A stretch of 46,450 bases of DNA from Caldithrix sp. (lineage in GTDB: Bacteria > Zhuqueibacterota > Zhuqueibacteria > Oceanimicrobiales > Oceanimicrobiaceae): positions 1 to 46,450 of the forward strand of contig SMXC01000175.1 in assembly GCA_004356825.1 (NCBI GenBank), written 5' to 3'. Position 1 is the first letter of the stretch. Each line of letters opens with the position of its first letter. The translations under genes and the position numbers were made by a program. The notes beneath the pieces were generated by a model that worked only from the letters and a program-made list of their open reading frames with translations, was not told the DNA's origin and ran no database searches. This document shows positions 32,404 to 40,414 of this stretch, in pieces.

Positions 32404-33717
32404 TTAATTAATTATTTCGTATAATGTATTGGGGTTATTGAGACGGTAGTCGCCAAACCCAAGTTCGTCTAAAAACAGAAACTGCCTATTGTATTGGTAA
32501 TAGGACCACAATTCAGAGGCTTTAACTGTCTTACCGGGCCTAAATGCCCCCGTTTGATTGAAGGGATTTCTGTCAATCGAATCAGGAGCACCTAACACAA
32601 CATAAACCCACCCCATATCTGTTTTCCACCCGGCTTTTTTAGCACGGTAGAAATGCTCGTTTGCATACTGAACCCGGTTGTAATATTCTTTGCGTAATTC
32701 ATTCTCTAATGTTTCGGGGGAGGGATCATTTTTCTTCCAGAATTTAATAAAAGCTTCATGCTTTTTCTCCTGCGGGATGTTTTTTAATTCTTTGAACTCT
32801 TCTTCGGAAGCTATGTACTTGAGAACTTCAATGGCCTCATCAAGGGTTGTAAATGACAGAGGCACGCCGTCAATATACATATTAAACGCACTTTCAACTG
32901 TTGCAGACACAGCACCGGCAGTAAAATCAACCTTAGTCGTGTACCGTCCATGCGGCAAATTCTCACTCGATATCTTAAAAATATTTTGGGTGATTCGACC
33001 TCGACCTCTTATCCAATATTTATCGGATTGAAAAATCTGATTGTCCCGCCCTGAAACATTATATTCAACAAGTACGCTATCATTTTCAGGAACATTGTAT
33101 AATTCTATATAAATATACAGTAATTTAGAAGCTCTATCTTTGGTCCCTGAAACTCTTGGTTCAAACGTAACTTTCCCTTGTTTATCCCTGGAATAGAAAT
33201 CCAAAAACAAAATATCACTCGTTAGAATACCTTTGGTAGCATAGCTCCTTAAAGAAACCGAACGCTTATGCCTGCCTATTTTTTGGGTTTCCATGTCTTG
33301 AAGATCAACCGTGATTTCATAATCTTTAGGTGGCAAATCGAAACTGACTGTGCGTAAACTGAATTCGTTGGGAGATTTAGTATTTTGGAAAGAATCCACA
33401 ACTAATTCCTGTTTAATCTTGTCGCTATCCACAAATTTACTGGTTGTATCAAAGACCGAAACTGAAATTTCAAATTGAGCCTTGAATTTATCACCCGATT
33501 TAACAAACTGCAATTCATTATAAAAAACCTTTATATACAAATCTAAATGGCTTAGATGCAAATCTGTGGAAGCTTTGTTAAAAAATTCTACGTCAAAAAG
33601 CGGGGCGTCGTCAACTGAAGCGAGCTCTTGTAAAGACAAGCTCGGGTTGCTTAAAAAACTTAGCACCAAAAAAATCGCTATATGGATTCCATGCTTTCTT
33701 GATTGGATAACGCTCAT
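32404..33717 (-). CDS. GWxTD-domain protein, first of a tandem pair
   Basis: The frame can open at a TTG (33735), but GGAG lies 8 bases before the ATG at 33717, which puts a clean signal peptide (HIAIFLVLSFLSNPSLS) at the N-terminus; I take that start, giving 437 residues. The middle is a beta-rich region (DLYIKVFYNELQFVKSGDKF onward). It is followed by the C-terminal GWxTD domain, with FWKKNDPSPETLENELRKEYY and GWKTDMGWVYVVLGAPDSI carrying the canonical motif. It shares architecture and many residues with the next gene, so the pair arose by duplication. It follows rimO by about 58 bases. Role unknown; secretion and the pairing suggest envelope subunits working together. Confidence 0.85.
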   Translation of the reverse strand: MSVIQSRKHGIHIAIFLVLSFLSNPSLSLQELASVDDAPLFDVEFFNKASTDLHLSHLDLYIKVFYNELQFVKSGDKFKAQFEISVSVFDTTSKFVDSDKIKQELVVDSFQNTKSPNEFSLRTVSFDLPPKDYEITVDLQDMETQKIGRHKRSVSLRSYATKGILTSDILFLDFYSRDKQGKVTFEPRVSGTKDRASKLLYIYIELYNVPENDSVLVEYNVSGRDNQIFQSDKYWIRGRGRITQNIFKISSENLPHGRYTTKVDFTAGAVSATVESAFNMYIDGVPLSFTTLDEAIEVLKYIASEEEFKELKNIPQEKKHEAFIKFWKKNDPSPETLENELRKEYYNRVQYANEHFYRAKKAGWKTDMGWVYVVLGAPDSIDRNPFNQTGAFRPGKTVKASELWSYYQYNRQFLFLDELGFGDYRLNNPNTLYEIIN

Positions 33718-33775
33718 TATTACTGCTCCAGTCAAAGGATTAATTAATCACTCAATCCAAAGTTTTTTTAAGTCA

Positions 33776-35068
33776 TCATGGAACACATTCGCCTTTCAAA
33801 TCATAATCGGAAAAATCAGTGAACTTGACCCGATAAAACTTACCTATTTCGAGTTCTTTTGTTTCTTCGATAATTACTGAGTTATCAATTTCAGGACAAT
33901 CCGAAGCGGTTCTACCAATATAAGCATTTCGTTCATTATCGAATTCATCAATGAGAACGTCTTTTACGGTGCCAACACAGCTCCGATTCAATTCAAAAGA
34001 GAGCTCAGTCTGGATATCATTCAGTTCAGCCCATCGCTCGCGTTTAATATGATCAGGAAGCTGATCGGGCAAATTATAGGCGGGCGTGTCCTCTTCTCTG
34101 GAATAAGTAAACAATCCCAATCTTTCAAACCGGATATCTTCCATGAAATCTGCCATTTCTCGGTGCTCTTCCTTAGTTTCACCCGGGAATCCAACAATGA
34201 GCGAAGTACGAAGAGCAATATCCGGATTTCCTTTTCTCAAAAGAGCGATAATTCGTTCAATGTCTTTTCGGGTCACTTTGCGGGCCATTCTCTTCAAGAT
34301 TCTATCCGAGGCATGTTGAATCGGCATATCAATATATTTAAAAACCTGCTTTCTATCGACGATTATTTCAATGAGATCTTCGGAAAAATGAGCCGGGTAA
34401 GTATAAAGCAGCCGGATCCATTTAAATTTTTTATTTTGTGATAATCGGTCAAGTAGTGGGACCAATTTTTTTTCGCCATACAAATCCATTCCGTAAATCG
34501 TCGTGTCCTGCGCGATGAGAATAAGCTCCTGAACGCCTTTGGCAGCAAGCATTTGGGCTTCGTCAACAAGTGATTCGATAGAACGACTTTTAAACTTACC
34601 GCGAATTCCGGGAATCGAACAAAAAGTGCAGGGATTTTCACACCCTTCGGATATTTTTAAATAAGCGTAGTGTGTCGGAGTCGTTAAAGCGCGTTCGCCG
34701 AGGAGATCGCGTTTGAGATCAAGCCGATTCAGCAGCTTTCTTAAAACTTCGACCATATCTCGATTGCCGTAGTAGCCGTCCACTTCAGGAATGTCTTTGA
34801 TCAGCTCGGCTTGATAACGCTGTGAAAGGCAGCCTGTAACAAAGACCCTTTTGCAATCGCCTCTTTTCTTTAATTCAACGGCTTGCAAAATGGCATCAAT
34901 AGATTCTTCTTTGGCGCCTTGAATAAATCCGCAGGTATTCAGGATGATGGTCTCAGCCTCTAACGGGTCCTCGACAATTTCAATATCCTCACCTTTTAAG
35001 CCGCCGAGCAAAATCTCGGAATCTACAATATTTTTGGGGCAGCCCAAAGTTGTCAAATTTATTTTCAT
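33776..35068 (-). CDS. rimO: Ribosomal protein S12 methylthiotransferase RimO
   Basis: A 430-residue methylthiotransferase. The N-terminal UPF0004 domain has cluster cysteines Cys10, Cys46 and Cys80 (TLGCPKN, LNTCGFI, VTGCLSQRY). The radical SAM domain has Cys143-x3-Cys147-x2-Cys150 (EGCENPCTFCSIP), and the C-terminal TRAM domain ends GKFYRVKFTDFSDYDLKGE. The LGCPKN start and the length distinguish RimO from MiaB. It adds a methylthio group to the conserved aspartate of ribosomal protein S12 using two [4Fe-4S] clusters and SAM. Its ATG overlaps the ftsY stop (ATGA), so the two are coupled. Confidence 0.96.
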   Translation of the reverse strand: MKINLTTLGCPKNIVDSEILLGGLKGEDIEIVEDPLEAETIILNTCGFIQGAKEESIDAILQAVELKKRGDCKRVFVTGCLSQRYQAELIKDIPEVDGYYGNRDMVEVLRKLLNRLDLKRDLLGERALTTPTHYAYLKISEGCENPCTFCSIPGIRGKFKSRSIESLVDEAQMLAAKGVQELILIAQDTTIYGMDLYGEKKLVPLLDRLSQNKKFKWIRLLYTYPAHFSEDLIEIIVDRKQVFKYIDMPIQHASDRILKRMARKVTRKDIERIIALLRKGNPDIALRTSLIVGFPGETKEEHREMADFMEDIRFERLGLFTYSREEDTPAYNLPDQLPDHIKRERWAELNDIQTELSFELNRSCVGTVKDVLIDEFDNERNAYIGRTASDCPEIDNSVIIEETKELEIGKFYRVKFTDFSDYDLKGECVP

Positions 35069-36003
35069 TGAAATAAGGCCTCGACAAAAGTTTTGGAGTC
35101 AAATGGCTTCAAGTCGTCCATCGATTCGCCAAGCCCGACAAACCGCACTGGAAGATCGAGTTGACTTTGCACGGTCAGAACCATGCCTCCTTTGGCAGTG
35201 CCGTCCAGTTTTGTAACAACCAACCCAGTTAGCGGAACCGTTTCTTTAAACTCTTTTGCTTGAAGCAAGGCGTTTTGGCCGGTCGAAGCATCCAAAGTCA
35301 GCAGAACTTCATGCGGCGCTGTCTCCATGGCTTTTCCCAAAACGCGATTGATTTTTTTCAACTCTTCCATCAAATTGACTTTGGTATGAAGACGGCCGGC
35401 AGTATCAACGATCAGAACATCTACCTCGCGGGCGATTGCAGCTTTCAGAGCATCGAAAGCAACTGCAGCCGGATCGCCGCCGGCCTGAGTGCGCACAACA
35501 TCCACACCTGCACGTTTCGCCCAAATTTCCAACTGCTCAGAAGCGGCAGCCCGAAAGGTATCCGCAGCCGCTAACAATACTTTTTGGCCGTTATCATGAA
35601 ATATTTTGGCCAGTTTGCCGATCGTGGTGGTCTTGCCGGTTCCATTCACACCAACGACCATGACAACAAATGGCTTTATCGTTGGGTTAAAAAAGTCAGT
35701 TGCTGCTGTACCATTCTCCTCACCGGGGCTACCAGTCAAATGTTTAATCAATTCACTCTTGAGAAAAGCCGTCAGTTCTTCAGGTTCATTAAATCCTTCT
35801 CTATTTACATGATTTTGCAGCTGCTCAATTACACTTAATGAAGTCTCGACGCCCAGATCGGCGCCAATCAGCACTTCTTCAATTTGCTCTAAGAGTTCAT
35901 CATCGACGGTGTATTTATTTTTCACCAACTTGGTGATCTCGCCGAACAACCCCTCTCGGGTTTTTGCTAAGCCTTTTTTGAATTTTTCGAGAATTGATGC
36001 CAT
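35065..36003 (-). CDS. ftsY: Signal recognition particle receptor FtsY
   Basis: A 312-residue SRP GTPase. The helical N domain (about 1-95) leads into the G domain with P-loop GVNGTGKT (118-125). DTFRAAASEQL, VDTAGRLHTKVNLMEEL, TKLDGTAKGG and the closing GLGESMDDLKPFDSKTFVEALF follow. It lacks the long acidic A domain of the E. coli protein, as in most bacteria outside Gammaproteobacteria. It docks SRP-bound ribosomes at the inner membrane. It starts 5 bases after the pgsA stop and overlaps rimO by four bases. Confidence 0.97.
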   Translation of the reverse strand: MASILEKFKKGLAKTREGLFGEITKLVKNKYTVDDELLEQIEEVLIGADLGVETSLSVIEQLQNHVNREGFNEPEELTAFLKSELIKHLTGSPGEENGTAATDFFNPTIKPFVVMVVGVNGTGKTTTIGKLAKIFHDNGQKVLLAAADTFRAAASEQLEIWAKRAGVDVVRTQAGGDPAAVAFDALKAAIAREVDVLIVDTAGRLHTKVNLMEELKKINRVLGKAMETAPHEVLLTLDASTGQNALLQAKEFKETVPLTGLVVTKLDGTAKGGMVLTVQSQLDLPVRFVGLGESMDDLKPFDSKTFVEALFQ

Positions 36004-36008
36004 TTTTT

Positions 36009-36557
36009 TTAATTTTGTTTCGCGGCACCAACCAGGCTTTTAAACTTGCCGAAATAAACTATCGAAGAGGCAGGAATTAAAGTTATGTTGGTCCAAAGCA
36101 ATATTTCTTTAAGAATAGGAATGTCAAGTGTATAAACTATCATCAAAGTGCCGAGCATGAATGCCGTCACTTTTCCAATCGTTTGCGATTCAATAACGAT
36201 TTTCTTTTTCGAAATGACAAATAATCCCAGTACCAAAATCGCGACGTCCCTGGTTAGAACCAAAGCCAGGAACCAAATAGGTAAATCACGCAGGCTAATC
36301 AACATCAAAGCAACGACTGCAATTGCAACTTTGTCGGCGACCGGATCAACGACTCGTCCAAAATCAGACTGTTGATTTAATTTTCGTGCTAATCTTCCGT
36401 CAAGGGTATCTGTGAGAGCCACGAGAAGCATGAGAAAAACCGCCCAGTAGCTTCCCGTCATCGTATCCATTTTCAAAAAATAATAGATCGGCAGAATTAA
36501 CACGACTCTCGAGAGGCTTAATAGATTGGAAATATAAAATATCTCACGAAAGTTCAA
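36009..36557 (-). CDS. pgsA: CDP-alcohol phosphatidyltransferase, PgsA-like
   Basis: A 182-residue membrane enzyme. The catalytic motif D-x2-D-G-x2-A-R-x8-G-x3-D-x3-D is present in full in DTLDGRLARKL and SDFGRVVDPVADK. About five or six hydrophobic helices surround it, and the N-terminal NLLSLSRVVLILPIYYFL is typical. PgsA joins CDP-diacylglycerol and glycerol 3-phosphate to form phosphatidylglycerophosphate. The same superfamily also makes archaeal polar lipids and inositol or serine lipids, so the alcohol acceptor is inferred. It follows the geranylgeranyl-reductase gene by 16 bases and precedes ftsY by 5, which makes a lipid-related cluster with the UbiA and reductase genes. Confidence 0.85.
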   Translation of the reverse strand: MNFREIFYISNLLSLSRVVLILPIYYFLKMDTMTGSYWAVFLMLLVALTDTLDGRLARKLNQQSDFGRVVDPVADKVAIAVVALMLISLRDLPIWFLALVLTRDVAILVLGLFVISKKKIVIESQTIGKVTAFMLGTLMIVYTLDIPILKEILLWTNITLIPASSIVYFGKFKSLVGAAKQN

Positions 36558-36573
36558 TTTATTCCTACTGTTT

Positions 36574-37752
36574 TCACTTTGTCATAAATACTTTAACCAC
36601 ATCTAAGATTAATGATGGGTGGCGGAATAATGCGGTTCTGAAAATATTCGCCAATGTGCGTTTCTCTAATGGGACACTTAAGATGGTATCCGCGGTTTTG
36701 TTCAAATCCTCGTCGGTCAATTTGTAAACGGCTTGTTTTATTTTGTAAGTGCGTTCGTGATTTTTCCCCTCGGCCTTGTGCCAATCGCGGGCATATTGGG
36801 ACAATCGATTCTCACTAACATCATCCTCTGCAATCGCCTTAGCTGCGACGCCTCCGGCGATTTTTCCTGCAATCATTGCGGTGGTAATTCCACCCCCCGA
36901 AATTGGATTAACTTGATGGGCTGCGTCTCCGACAAGCATGAGGCCGTCTGCCACGATTTTTTTCAAGGTGGTGGCACAGGGAACGCCTCCAACAACCGTG
37001 TAAAGCACCGCGGCGTTGGGAAAATGTCGACCGATAAATTCCTTCAAATATTCTTTAGCCGATTTGTAGCGTGCATATTCACCGGAAATTCCTAAACCAA
37101 CATTGGCAACTCGTTCATTCTTCGGGAAAATCCAGAGGTAGCCGCCAGGCGCAACGTCTCTTCCTAAATAAAAGTAAATATACTTCGGATCAACTTTAAT
37201 GTTGGAAAGGGTCATTTGCAGACAACTCTCCATATCCTTCATTTTTATGTTTGTTCTTAATCCAGCCCAGCGACCGACACGAGATTCGACCCCGTCCGCA
37301 CCAATGACTATCCTAGCGCGAATGTCATGGTGTTCTCCCATATGCTGAACTCGCACCCCTTCTACTGTGCCGTTTGGTTTAATTAAATCATAAACATAGG
37401 CCTTGGTCATGACCTCAACGCCGTTCATCGTGGCCATTTGGACCAGATCATAATCGAAAATCTTTCGATCCAACATATAACCACGTTCTTTGCCAGTGTC
37501 TATGGCAACTTCCCGGCCATCCGGAGAAACGATAACAAACCCTTCGATGATATTCGAAATCCATCTTGGCTGCGGTTCTACAACCGTCTTCAATCCCTTT
37601 TCACTAACCGCCTCAGCGCAACGGACAGGTATCCCCACTTCACGATCTTTTTCAAGTAGAAGAACACTTACACCGTTTTCGGCAGCATGCTTGGCAGCCC
37701 ACGCCCCTCCGGGGCCGCCGCCTACCACTATACAATCATAGCTGTCTCGCAT
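36574..37752 (-). CDS. Geranylgeranyl reductase family flavoprotein
   Basis: This 392-residue FAD enzyme opens with VVGGGPGGAWAAK (Gly11-Gly16) and carries the family-typical PxxC motif, Pro42-Val-Arg-Cys45, near the flavin. GADGVESRVGRW and LMLVGDAAHQVNPISGGGI (second FAD motif) follow. It fits the geranylgeranyl reductase (GGR/ChlP) family, which saturates isoprenoid chains on archaeal lipids, chlorophyll precursors or menaquinone. The ATG has an ideal AGGAGG 5 bases upstream and overlaps the end of the ferredoxin gene by 25 bases. The tight linkage suggests the ferredoxin is its electron donor, and the UbiA prenyltransferase two genes up may make the substrate. Which isoprenoid is reduced cannot be told from this sequence. 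Confidence 0.88.
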   Translation of the reverse strand: MRDSYDCIVVGGGPGGAWAAKHAAENGVSVLLLEKDREVGIPVRCAEAVSEKGLKTVVEPQPRWISNIIEGFVIVSPDGREVAIDTGKERGYMLDRKIFDYDLVQMATMNGVEVMTKAYVYDLIKPNGTVEGVRVQHMGEHHDIRARIVIGADGVESRVGRWAGLRTNIKMKDMESCLQMTLSNIKVDPKYIYFYLGRDVAPGGYLWIFPKNERVANVGLGISGEYARYKSAKEYLKEFIGRHFPNAAVLYTVVGGVPCATTLKKIVADGLMLVGDAAHQVNPISGGGITTAMIAGKIAGGVAAKAIAEDDVSENRLSQYARDWHKAEGKNHERTYKIKQAVYKLTDEDLNKTADTILSVPLEKRTLANIFRTALFRHPSLILDVVKVFMTK

Positions 37753-37937
37753 TCCACCTCCTGAAGCTTTTCAATTGGTGCTAAAGTTTCAACCGGACAA
37801 ATCCAGACACAAAGCATGCAATCGATGCAGTTTTGTTTAATTTCAATTCTTGCTTCAAATAAATCAATTGAATCAACCGGGCAGACAGCCACACAGACGC
37901 CGCAAAAATCGCATTTGTCATTTATAACTTCAATCAT
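37728..37937 (-). CDS. 2[4Fe-4S] ferredoxin
   Basis: A 69-residue bacterial-type ferredoxin with two complete clusters: Cys9-x2-Cys12-x2-Cys15-x3-Cys19-Pro and Cys37-x2-Cys40-x2-Cys43-x3-Cys47-Pro. It lies 7 bases after the UbiA gene and overlaps the reductase gene by 25 bases. Small dicluster ferredoxins carry electrons at low potential. Gene overlap implies it serves the geranylgeranyl-reductase-type enzyme, a pairing also seen in archaea where ferredoxin is the reductant for lipid saturation. Confidence 0.93.
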   Translation of the reverse strand: MIEVINDKCDFCGVCVAVCPVDSIDLFEARIEIKQNCIDCMLCVWICPVETLAPIEKLQEVECETAMIV

Positions 37938-37944
37938 GGTTCAG

Positions 37945-38937
37945 CTAAACGGAAAGACTGGGATAGGTTAAGCCAAATCTAACTTTATAATAAATCTTTG
38001 ACAGAAAATAAACACCCATCAGGAGAAAAAAATATGCGTATTTGAAAGAAAAAGCAGCATTCGAATAGATGGTGATCCATTTAACGCAGATGGTAAAAGT
38101 CAAAAGTAGTATCGAATACTTAACGGCCCGCTGGACTTCGATCATCTTCAGTGTGATGCTTGCCCAGATGAAAAAGGGCAATGAAAAAAGAGCAGGATAA
38201 AACATAAGCTCGTCCTTTGAAAAAAAGGATAGGACTAACGCCACAACCTCAAAAAACAGAGCAAAGTATACCGTCGTTTTAAACCCAAATTTGACACCGA
38301 AAGTTTGCTTCTGAGTAGAAGCATCGCCTTCGACGTCGGGCAAAGTCGTCAATAAATACACAGCTGCCACGGAGCAAACATATGGAATCGAATAAATGAT
38401 CGATTCCTGAGTAAGAACGCCTCTTATCATCCAACCACCAAAAAAAATTAACAAGGCTCCAAGTCCGTTGGCTACTAAACCCAAAAGAGGTCGATCCTTC
38501 AACTTAAAAGGTTCAAAACTATAAAGCCAACCCGTCAGGATCAAAATACCAAGAAAGAGAAACCCCATTTTGATCGAAAAAATAAAGGCGAAGATTACTG
38601 CAATTGCAATCAGCGCTGCGGATTCGATGAAGGCGGATTTGGGAGTTAGATAACCGTGAGCGATTAAAAAAAGTTTTTGGTTTTTGTTATCCGTTTTCCG
38701 ATCCATAATCTGATTTAAGATAAACACGGCTCCCATGAGCATTGTCAGAAAAAGGCCGACCCAAATAAATGCAATCCCGTTGGTTCCCAAAAAGTGGTGA
38801 CTCGCTGCCGAATTGTTTGCAGCCACACCGTACTTATTCTGAACAAAAAAGCCGGCTAAAAAGACTGTCCAAACCGGGTAAAAAAGCGTCGGTCTTAAAA
38901 CAAAGAAATAGTCGAGTGGTTTAAATAGTTGCTTCAT
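37945..38937 (-). CDS. UbiA-family prenyltransferase
   Basis: A 330-residue protein with eight to nine membrane helices. The first Asp-rich motif is N-x3-D-x3-D in LNQIMDRKTDNKN, and the second is TLPDVEGDASTQKQTFGVKFG (D-x2-G-D). Both bind the prenyl diphosphate through magnesium. UbiA enzymes attach a prenyl chain to an acceptor such as 4-hydroxybenzoate, dihydroxynaphthoate, chlorophyllide or geranylgeranylglyceryl phosphate. The DVEGD form of the second motif is nearer the chlorophyll synthase/DGGGP synthase side than to classic MenA, but this is a weak guide. It sits directly before a ferredoxin and a geranylgeranyl-reductase gene, indicating a membrane-lipid or quinone product with a saturated isoprenoid chain. 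Confidence 0.85.
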   Translation of the reverse strand: MKQLFKPLDYFFVLRPTLFYPVWTVFLAGFFVQNKYGVAANNSAASHHFLGTNGIAFIWVGLFLTMLMGAVFILNQIMDRKTDNKNQKLFLIAHGYLTPKSAFIESAALIAIAVIFAFIFSIKMGFLFLGILILTGWLYSFEPFKLKDRPLLGLVANGLGALLIFFGGWMIRGVLTQESIIYSIPYVCSVAAVYLLTTLPDVEGDASTQKQTFGVKFGFKTTVYFALFFEVVALVLSFFSKDELMFYPALFSLPFFIWASITLKMIEVQRAVKYSILLLTFTICVKWITIYSNAAFSFKYAYFFLLMGVYFLSKIYYKVRFGLTYPSLSV

Positions 38938-38948
38938 GGGTTCTTTTC

Positions 38949-40373
38949 TTAATTCGAATTATTTACATCTTCAAGCTGCAGTTTGGTCATGCCGTCTTCC
39001 GGTTTCAAGGGATAGTCCCCGGTAAAGCAGGCTGTACAGAAGCCGCTTTTTCCGTTTGACACCGCGCCGACCATTCCATCAAGTGAAAGGTATCCGAGGC
39101 TGTCCACGCCCAAGAATTCCCGAATTTGTTCAATGGTTTTATCCGATGCGACCAGCTCTTGTTTGGTCGGGAAATCCATTCCGTAGTAGCAGGGAGCGAT
39201 AATCGGCGGCGATGAAACCCGAACATGAACTTCTTTTGCTCCTGCTTTTCTTAGCATTTTTGCCAATTGCTTCAGGGTTGTGCCGCGAACAATTGAATCA
39301 TCGACCAAAACAACTCTCCTGCCTTTCAAAACACCTTCAACCGGATTAAACTTTACCCGAACCTTGAAATCTCTGACCGATTGCTCCGGGTGAATAAACG
39401 TCCGGCCGACATAGTGATTCCGAATCAGGCCGATCTCGAATTTGATTCCCGAACGGTCGGCATAGCCCAGAGCAGCCGTATTCGAAGAATCCGGAACGGA
39501 GATAACGATATCGGCATCGACAGGATGCTCAATGGCCAGATTCTTGCCTAACTTACGCCGCGCCTTATCTACATTTTCATCAAAAATCCTGCTGTCCGGA
39601 CGGGAAAAATAGACGTACTCAAATATGCATGCTTTTCGGTCCGCCTTTTCTTCGAGCCAATATGAACTAACGCCGTCTTTATCTAAAACCACGATTTCAC
39701 CTGGATCAATTTCCCGAACATATTGAGCGCCAATTAAATCAAGTGCGCATGATTCCGAGGCGATGATGCGAGTCTTTCCTTTCTTACCCAAACAAAGCGG
39801 CCGCCAACCGCGCGGATCGCGCAAACCGATGACTTTATCATTCGTAGCCAGAACGATGGAATAAGCTCCCCTTATTTTCGCAAATGCCTCCTGCATTTTG
39901 TCGACAATATCCGTGGCCTTTGAACGTGCCATGAGGTGGAGCACGACTTCGGTATCTGATGAGGTTTGAAAAATAGCCCCCTTGTCTACCAACTCATTTC
40001 TAACTTGTCTGGAGTTGATAAAATTGCCATTGTGAGAAATGGCAACCGGGCTTTCCTTGAAATTGACCATAAACGGCTGGGCATTTGTCAGCATATTCGA
40101 GCCGGTGGTGGAGTAGCGGTTATGGCCGACCGCCAACCTCCCCTTTAGTCCTTTTAAGGTCTTAATATCAGAGAACGCATCGTTTACCAAGCCCATGCCG
40201 ACATGACGAAACATATTTTTGCCATCGCTGGAAACGATTCCGGAACTCTCCTGCCCGCGGTGTTGCAAGGCGTACAAACATTGATAGGCGTAAACAGCCG
40301 CATCTGCATGGCCATAAACACCGACGATGCCGCAGTTTGATTTAGGTTTGTCTAAATCGTCACAATCACTCAT
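38949..40373 (-). CDS. purF: Amidophosphoribosyltransferase
   Basis: A 474-residue PurF of the Bacillus type. A 13-residue propeptide (MSDCDDLDKPKSN) precedes Cys14 (CGIVGVYG), the glutaminase nucleophile exposed after cleavage. LQHRGQESSGI, GHNRYSTTG and SHNGNF form the glutaminase site, and RRVVLVDDSIVRGTT is the PRPP loop. Cysteines in KACIFEYVYF, IIAPCYYG and GFCTACFTGDYP correspond to the structural [4Fe-4S] ligands of B. subtilis PurF. It commits PRPP to purine synthesis. It lies between the transporter gene (41 bases upstream) and the UbiA gene (11 bases downstream); purN and purH follow about 9 kb later on the same strand. Confidence 0.97.
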   Translation of the reverse strand: MSDCDDLDKPKSNCGIVGVYGHADAAVYAYQCLYALQHRGQESSGIVSSDGKNMFRHVGMGLVNDAFSDIKTLKGLKGRLAVGHNRYSTTGSNMLTNAQPFMVNFKESPVAISHNGNFINSRQVRNELVDKGAIFQTSSDTEVVLHLMARSKATDIVDKMQEAFAKIRGAYSIVLATNDKVIGLRDPRGWRPLCLGKKGKTRIIASESCALDLIGAQYVREIDPGEIVVLDKDGVSSYWLEEKADRKACIFEYVYFSRPDSRIFDENVDKARRKLGKNLAIEHPVDADIVISVPDSSNTAALGYADRSGIKFEIGLIRNHYVGRTFIHPEQSVRDFKVRVKFNPVEGVLKGRRVVLVDDSIVRGTTLKQLAKMLRKAGAKEVHVRVSSPPIIAPCYYGMDFPTKQELVASDKTIEQIREFLGVDSLGYLSLDGMVGAVSNGKSGFCTACFTGDYPLKPEDGMTKLQLEDVNNSN

Positions 40374-40414
40374 GTGAAATAACCCTCAAATAATTTTCAT
40401 AATTAAAGCGGCTA

